Of a DNA stretch of 64,000 nucleotides, positions 58,892 through 64,000 are shown piece by piece. The notes below the pieces were generated by a model. That model was not told the DNA's origin. It did no database searches and was given only the letters and a program-made list of their open reading frames with translations. Source of the DNA: Adineta vaga (lineage: Eukaryota > Rotifera); contig CP075493.1 in NCBI GenBank assembly GCA_021613535.1, forward strand, positions 12,028,001-12,092,000, written 5' to 3'. The stretch's first letter is position 1. The number at the start of each line of letters is the position of its first letter. Made by a program: the position numbers and the translations under genes.

Positions 58892-59380
58892 TGTTCTGCA
58901 TTGAAAATGTATTATCTTACTTTTTTTTTTATAGAGATAAAGATTTTATTCTTTCATCGTTCGACTTATCAGTTGATATCGAGATAATTTATGTACGTTC
59001 TATCTTGAAATCTCCTGACTATTTTTACGATGTTTGCTGTTGGACATGTGATTTATGCTCACGTAATCTGTTGGAAATTTATTAACGGAAAAGAACAGAT
59101 TCTATTGGATTAATGTAGCGGAGAAGTCTTCATCAGAATAGTACAAAGAACTATGTCACGATTTTAATGTGTAGATTTATTTTTTGAGAATTAGAGTCCA
59201 CACCTCAATGTTTACCAGCATTCATCTTTGATAGCGAATATTGTAAAATAATCAGGAGATTTCAAGAAAGAACGTACATAAATTATCTTGACATCAACTG
59301 ATAAATCGAACGATGAAAGATTAAAATTTTTATCTCTATAAAAAAAATAAGCTGATGCATCTTCAATGAACCATATATTA
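58892..59380. repeat. Inverted repeat with coding-like arms
   Basis: The arm at about 58915-59025 matches, in reverse complement, about 59237-59350 over some 110 bp with around 10% mismatches; weaker similarity extends outward to 58892 and 59380. The spacer is about 210 bp. Each arm starts with tttttttatag and stays open in one frame: the plus copy reads SSFDLSVDIEIIYVRSILKS and the minus copy SSFDLSVDVKIIYVRSFLKS. It looks like an exon with its acceptor duplicated head to head. Family unknown. Confidence 0.75.
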
Positions 59381-59484
59381 ACATATGCTATCCAATATAT
59401 TTTATTTCATTTAAATTAAACTCGGTACGACATACATATACCATTGATTCACTCATATAAAGGTCAAAATTTTATTAATCTGAT

Positions 59485-60012
59485 TCAGTTTTTTACTACA
59501 ATCGTATTTCCAACAGATATTTTCTGGCGTGCATCTGGTCCAACAATGATACAACCTTTTGATGCTGAATAATCTTTCTTTTTGTTGTCTCCATGAATCA
59601 AAAATCCTGATCTATCATACATAGTATTCGATGTAGCTGGTGTTAATACTAATGTTGTAGGTCCTTTGGAAGTATTGGAACTTGTGACAGTATATTCACC
59701 CTTAGGAATGGGACCAACACATCGAACTGATTCTTTAGCAGGATTGTTTAAACCTTCACCATTACCAGAATAACCTGAATAGGATGTACCATCCGATGTA
59801 ATAAATATACCTGTTGATTGGTAATAAATAGCCATTTCATGTACAATGAACGATAAAGATCTCAGAGACAAACACTGAAATAAAAGAAGAAGGAAAAGTA
59901 TGAATTTGAATGTAAACAGAGTGTTTCTTCTGAAAGGATAAAGAATGTGTTGTTGACTTAGACAATAGAGGAAAAACCTAAAACTTTCAAAAAATTTTCC
60001 CTTCGATGCCAC
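59485..60012 (-). CDS. Tlde1-like (DUF2778) domain protein of probable bacterial origin
   Basis: The domain starts at MAIYYQSTG (ATG 59835) and covers 116 residues to the stop. Features of the family are GYSGNGEGLNNP, GPIPKGEY, FLIHGD and SKGCI. The likely catalytic His and Cys are H81 and C95 from ATG 59835, spaced as in L,D-transpeptidase-type enzymes. In bacteria, Tlde1 proteins are type VI secretion effectors that attack the peptide stems of peptidoglycan. The open frame extends upstream to 60012 with a hydrophobic stretch (FKFILFLLLLFQCLSL) that could export the protein. Alternatively, a pyrimidine tract ending tttatttcag (~59880) marks a 5' intron and translation starts at 59835. Either way the setting is eukaryotic. 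Confidence 0.78.
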   Translation of the reverse strand: MASKGKFFESFRFFLYCLSQQHILYPFRRNTLFTFKFILFLLLLFQCLSLRSLSFIVHEMAIYYQSTGIFITSDGTSYSGYSGNGEGLNNPAKESVRCVGPIPKGEYTVTSSNTSKGPTTLVLTPATSNTMYDRSGFLIHGDNKKKDYSASKGCIIVGPDARQKISVGNTIVVKN

Positions 60013-61184
60013 GATTGTATGACGTAAAAAACAATCGAAGGAAAAAAAAGGAATTCCAATAGTTGATTTGAATGTAAGAAAAAGAGCGTTAAAATAATAT
60101 TGTATTTTTTGTTAACTACATATGTATATTCTTATCAGCATACAATATTTACTTCGACCATGTGCGTCGAGAATCGACATATTATATTACCTTCATGATT
60201 AGAATACGAATGTGTACGCAGAAATAATCACAACCGAGCTATAAGTGATTTAGTGCATATACACCAGTACGCAATTCGACTGGCACTATAAGTGCATATT
60301 TAACATAATATTGTACAATCTTCTTTAAACAATCAACAATTTATTTTTATGTTAATTGTAAATAATACTATTTATGGTTTATTGAGTTTTGTAATCTATC
60401 AACGAATAACTATACTTTGTGTTGCATATATATATATATCGAAAATAAATGAGAATACAATTTTGCCTCAGGGACTATGTTTTATGCGATGAGGGTCGTC
60501 GAAGCTGTTAAAGAATATATGAATGTTGTTATAACTACTATAACTTTATAACAAATCAGTGAATCTTTAATTTTATCTCATTATATAAGTATCCGTCATC
60601 AACATGCTGTTGGAAATAAATCACTACACGTGATTCTTTCAATTTTGTTAGTAATATGCCATTTGAATGATGACGAAGTAAATTTTATTGAACGAAATAA
60701 TTTTCATGTGAGATAGGCGTTCATGCAGTGATAATGTAAAGGAATACAAGAGAGTGTAAAGAAAATATCATTAAAGTTTGTATTATTATGTGGAAAACGA
60801 TTAAATCATTTAATTTATGACTTTTTTCTTTAACTCTTCTTGTTACATTTTCATACAAGAGCATATCAATCACATCGTCATGATGCTTTCGACTTGATTC
60901 TTATTCAACGGGTGAATATAAGACGTAATAGTGTTCTCTTTTTTTTCTTGTGTTCCTTAGTTTCGAGTTTCACTATTTATTTTAAAACTGTTTCCTTTTA
61001 GAATCATAAAAGAAATCTGTAAATAAACTGTCGGAAGAAAAAGAAGTTCTTCAAACATTCAATTCTATAACTTTAAATATACAAATCAAATGTATAAATT
61101 CAATAGGTTGAATTTATAAACACAATAATAAGAAATATCTATAAAACTTTGTGAAAATTAAATGTAACAATTTTACGATTGTAG
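60013..61184. other. Intergenic, no gene seen
   Basis: AT-rich divergent flank upstream of the Tlde1-like gene; no coding-like frame on either strand. Confidence 0.4.
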
Positions 61185-61447
61185 GCCAGTTGATAACTAC
61201 CAGGAAAAAGATAATCATTTTTCTTATACAACCATTATTTATTCCATCGCTTTGTTCAAATTCAACAAATATTGATATTGATTGTACTATATCTTCTACT
61301 TTCTGTTCTTCGATAAATCCTTGTTTAGATCATGCGATTTGTCATGAAATCAACAGTAATGAAGATTACATTTGTTCATGTCTATCAAATTTCAATGGTA
61401 CACAATGTGAATATGATCATCGATCATGTAGAGAAAATACTTGTTAG
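61185..61447 (+). pseudogene. Orphan EGF-containing exon, paralogous to exon 5 of the NHL/EGF gene
   Basis: Preceded by an acceptor-like attgtag. It reads IIIFLIQPLFIPSLCSNSTN, then INPCLDHAICHE and CSCLSNFNGTQCEYDHRSCR. This aligns along its length with exon 5 of the gene at 42717-46633 (IIYIPHSLVVSLCSTSTN, RPCLYNGFC, CACLSGFNGSNCQFDNRLCK). Where that exon runs on to its donor, this copy stops with TAG after ENTC. No propeller exons lie upstream and no TM exon follows. So it is an isolated exon copy, or the tail of a gene that has lost the rest. Confidence 0.6.
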
Positions 61448-61718
61448 TTGTCATGTATTATCTAGTGAAAGATTTATTTAAATAAAAAAAAGTTGATATT
61501 TTATTTTGGTTTCAGTCACGTTTTCTCATCAATTCAGAGTAGGTTATTATGTCTCTATTAAATCTAAAGAAGAAATAAATGAAATGAATATCAGTGCTCA
61601 ATGTCATGTACTACCGATCCAACTATAAAATCATTTAGTCTTTCTTTGTCAATTTTTATCATTGACAAGAAAATTTTCTTCCGATACTTTTTTAATTAAT
61701 ATTTTTCTTTTGAAATAG

Positions 61719-64000
61719 ATGATAATTAATAAGCTACTTTTTATATGTGTGTTCTTACATATTTCAATTGTGGATACTTCTCATTTCCGTGGTGGTACAA
61801 TTACATGGTTAGTTCTCGAAATATTTTGATTATATCCGTATTTTTCTACTAGGTATCCTCTGAATAATAAACCGTCGGGTAATACAGTTGTTATTCAAAT
61901 TCGTCAACGTTGGGCATGGCGTCTTTCTGCAGCACTTTGTAACCATTTGATTATAGCTTCGAAACATCTTATTGGAGACCCAAGCGTGCTTTCTTGTATC
62001 TCAGGCAACTGTAACTATTGGAGTAATACTTTGACTACACAAACATACTGTACGGATTTTAGCACTAATGTTGATGTTAGTTACGGTGAAAAATATGATA
62101 CTCGAACCATACCTATTGGTGTTCAATTCAGTATTGCTTTCTCGTCATGCTGTTGGTTTGTATCTCTTGTTATTGGAGCAGGTAGTCCATGGAATGTTGT
62201 CACTCGAATCAATACTATTATTCGACCTGATGGTTATATTAATTCCAGTCCTAGTGCTGCTATTATGCCCCTGATCTATAAACAAGTTAATATCCAACAT
62301 ACTCATGTTATTCAAATGGTTGATCCTGATGCAAGTGACATTTTACGATGTCGATGGGCAAGTGTAGCTGGTAATGTTAATAGTTATAATGAATGTGGTG
62401 GTGTCTGTTCAGGTATTCCTGGTGCTACTCTTATTACAAATAATTGTACGCTTATATTTACACTTACAAGACCTAGCATTTATGCTGCCGTAGCATTACA
62501 AATTGAAGATTATTATAATGAAACATCAAGCATACCAATGAGTTCTGTTCCAGTCCAATTTCTTTTCTATGGTTATACTCCTATTAGTACTTGTATAACT
62601 CCACCAAATCTCATTAGTAATCGACCTGATCCTGGTAAGTTAGAATCTGATTGAAAAGATTATTTTTACTAAAGATCATTGATTTTTGTTAGAATGTGTT
62701 GATACATCAGTTGGTTCAACCGTGACTGAAAGGTTTACCGTACACGTCTTATGTGCCAATAAAGTAATTGTCGATTTTGTCACAAGTTCTCCTTTAGGGA
62801 TGACAAAAAGTGCTATTCGAAGTCCAAGCTTAGGTTAGCATACAAAATATTAATTGTTTAGTTTATATTATAGTTTATTTCAAGGTATCTATGAAATTGA
62901 TTTTAATTGGGTTCCAGCTACGAGTCAACGTGGTTCGCAAAGTCTCTGTATTGGAGCTGTCGACAATACCAATATTCAATCCAATCAATTATGTACTACT
63001 TATTTAGTCGACTTTGAAGCACCTAGTTTTATTCGAAATTCAGCTCGACCTGTTGGTACTACGTTTGAAAATCAAACTACTTTTTCGATTCGAAGTCATC
63101 TCGATTCTTAGAATATAATTATGATGTTTTATTAAATTCATATATTTTAGGTACAAAACCAATTTCTCGTCCATCATCTGGAAAGGGTGGTGAAATCCAT
63201 TTCTTTGATGCTACTCTCAATAAACTTGTTGAATCGTTCAAGTCTACTTCGCAATCAGATGTAAAATATTCAGAGTTCGAAATCTTCATCAAGTTCAAAA
63301 AAGCACCATGGATTATTGGCCATTCTTACTACGTCAAACTTGATGCTGGTATATATTAAATTCATTATGTTACAGTTGATTACTGATAAGTATGCTCACG
63401 TTATTTTTCATTTTAGTTGTCGCAATTGCAAGTGGAAGTGCATCTTGTCGTAAGTGATTTCGAAATGAAGAAAAGAAGATAACTTAATTAATAAATTATT
63501 CTAGTCCCTGGAACTACAGCAATCAATGATTCAAAATTTTGGAGGTTCAACATTTGGGATCCATCAGTCACATTAGTAACAACTGAAAGCAGTCATTTAG
63601 TATGTTGATCTTAATGAAATATTCTTCGAATTCCTTTTTTATTACTTTCTAGTCAACAAAATCTAGTCTAGAAAACGTGGACGATACAACTGCAACTACA
63701 GATAGCATGCAAAGTTTACCACCGTCAAGTAATGATGTCTACGAAGTGAAAATCTTCTTTTGAATGTACAAAATTCATTTCATTTAGGTTGTCATAAACG
63801 TGAAATTCAATTCGATCCAGATGGATCATCTTTATCCAAACCAATCAATTTCCTATACAATGAAGATATTCATATTAATTCAAAAGTTATATTGAATTGT
63901 ACATCTCGATTTTCGATTACAATTTTTTGGACAATTATCACGTGTTCACCAACCTGTTCTCAATTAACTCAAATCACATTTTCATTTGAACCATCAAAAA
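61719..64000 (+). CDS. Multi-exon secreted protein, possibly REJ/polycystin-like (3' end outside window)
   Basis: Exons by splice sites and phase: 61719-61807, 61853-62634, 62693-62833, 62885-63094, 63151-63348, 63417-63449, 63505-63599, 63653-63728 and 63788 to the window end. The start MIINKLLFICVFLHISIVDT is a signal peptide, and an ag directly before the ATG hints at a 5'-UTR intron. The first 300 residues form a Cys-containing globular domain (RQRWAWRLSAALC, DPDASDILRCRWAS, CGGVCSGIPGATL) that I cannot name. The last exon reads INSKVILNCTSRFSITIFWT with CSPTC after it, a spacing that recalls the REJ region of polycystin-1-like proteins (weak). Introns are 45-60 bp. Probably a large cell-surface protein. 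Confidence 0.72.

Noticed and set aside
59485-60012. Bacterial contamination as the source of the Tlde1-like gene
   Set aside because: Flanking base composition, the upstream acceptor tract and linkage to rotifer-type sequence on both sides argue against it, although only long reads can settle this.
1-64000. tRNA, rRNA, CRISPR, transposase and reverse transcriptase genes
   Set aside because: I looked for B-box-like GGTTCRA motifs, spaced repeats and RT or transposase motifs and saw none that hold up.

Overview
The window is eukaryotic and most likely from a bdelloid rotifer (Adineta/Rotaria type). The DNA is AT-rich. Introns are short (about 37-120 bp, GT...AG). Genes are tightly packed on both strands. 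The gene content is the mix known from bdelloids: several unrelated rhodopsin-like GPCRs, ADP-ribosyltransferases fused to TPR or ankyrin repeats, FG-GAP, NHL and kelch propeller proteins, LDLa/EGF ectodomains, and genes that look bacterial or fungal. I saw no retroelement, DNA transposase, rRNA, tRNA or CRISPR array.

Layout. 1-4.1 kb: 3' part of a 16-17 exon P4-ATPase lipid flippase (ATP8B type) on +. 4.1-5.1 kb: decayed minus-strand coding pieces with an inverted repeat. 5.3-7.6 kb: intronless ART-TPR protein. 8-8.7 kb: coding relics. 9.1-10.2 kb: GPCR. 10.5-13.4 kb: three-exon secretory-pathway membrane protein. 14.2-16.3 kb: secreted serine beta-lactamase-fold protein. 17.7 kb: small Cys-tail protein. 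18.6-20.1 kb: protein kinase with a broken C-lobe. 20.7-24.7 kb: two ankyrin/ART-fold paralogues, one with its catalytic residues lost. 28.2-30.5 kb: GPCR and a Cys-rich secreted protein. 31.1-33.9 kb: FG-GAP membrane protein and an aldo/keto reductase. 34.9-35.9 kb: GPCR with an intron in TM7. 36.7-41.5 kb: an intronless 1604-residue LDLa/EGF/7TM receptor. 42.7-46.6 kb: NHL-propeller/EGF membrane protein. 47 kb: 84-residue orphan. 49.3-50.3 kb: frameshifted GPCR. 51.2-53.1 kb: patatin lipase of the TGL/SDP1 type. 55.9-57 kb: PAN/kelch protein. 57.9-59.4 kb: zinc-transporter relic and a coding-like inverted repeat. 59.5-59.8 kb: Tlde1-like (DUF2778) domain gene of probable bacterial origin. 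61.2 kb to end: an orphan EGF exon and a multi-exon secreted gene that runs off the window.

How it fits together. There is no operon-like pathway. The region looks like a fast-evolving part of the genome, with many receptors and extracellular proteins, effector-like enzymes (ART, kinase, Tlde1), partial duplications and decayed copies. Four coding stretches are each open except for one single-base indel. They are either recent pseudogenes or assembly errors, and read-level data would decide. The most unusual element is the Tlde1-like gene: a bacterial cell-wall-attacking effector family embedded in eukaryotic sequence.
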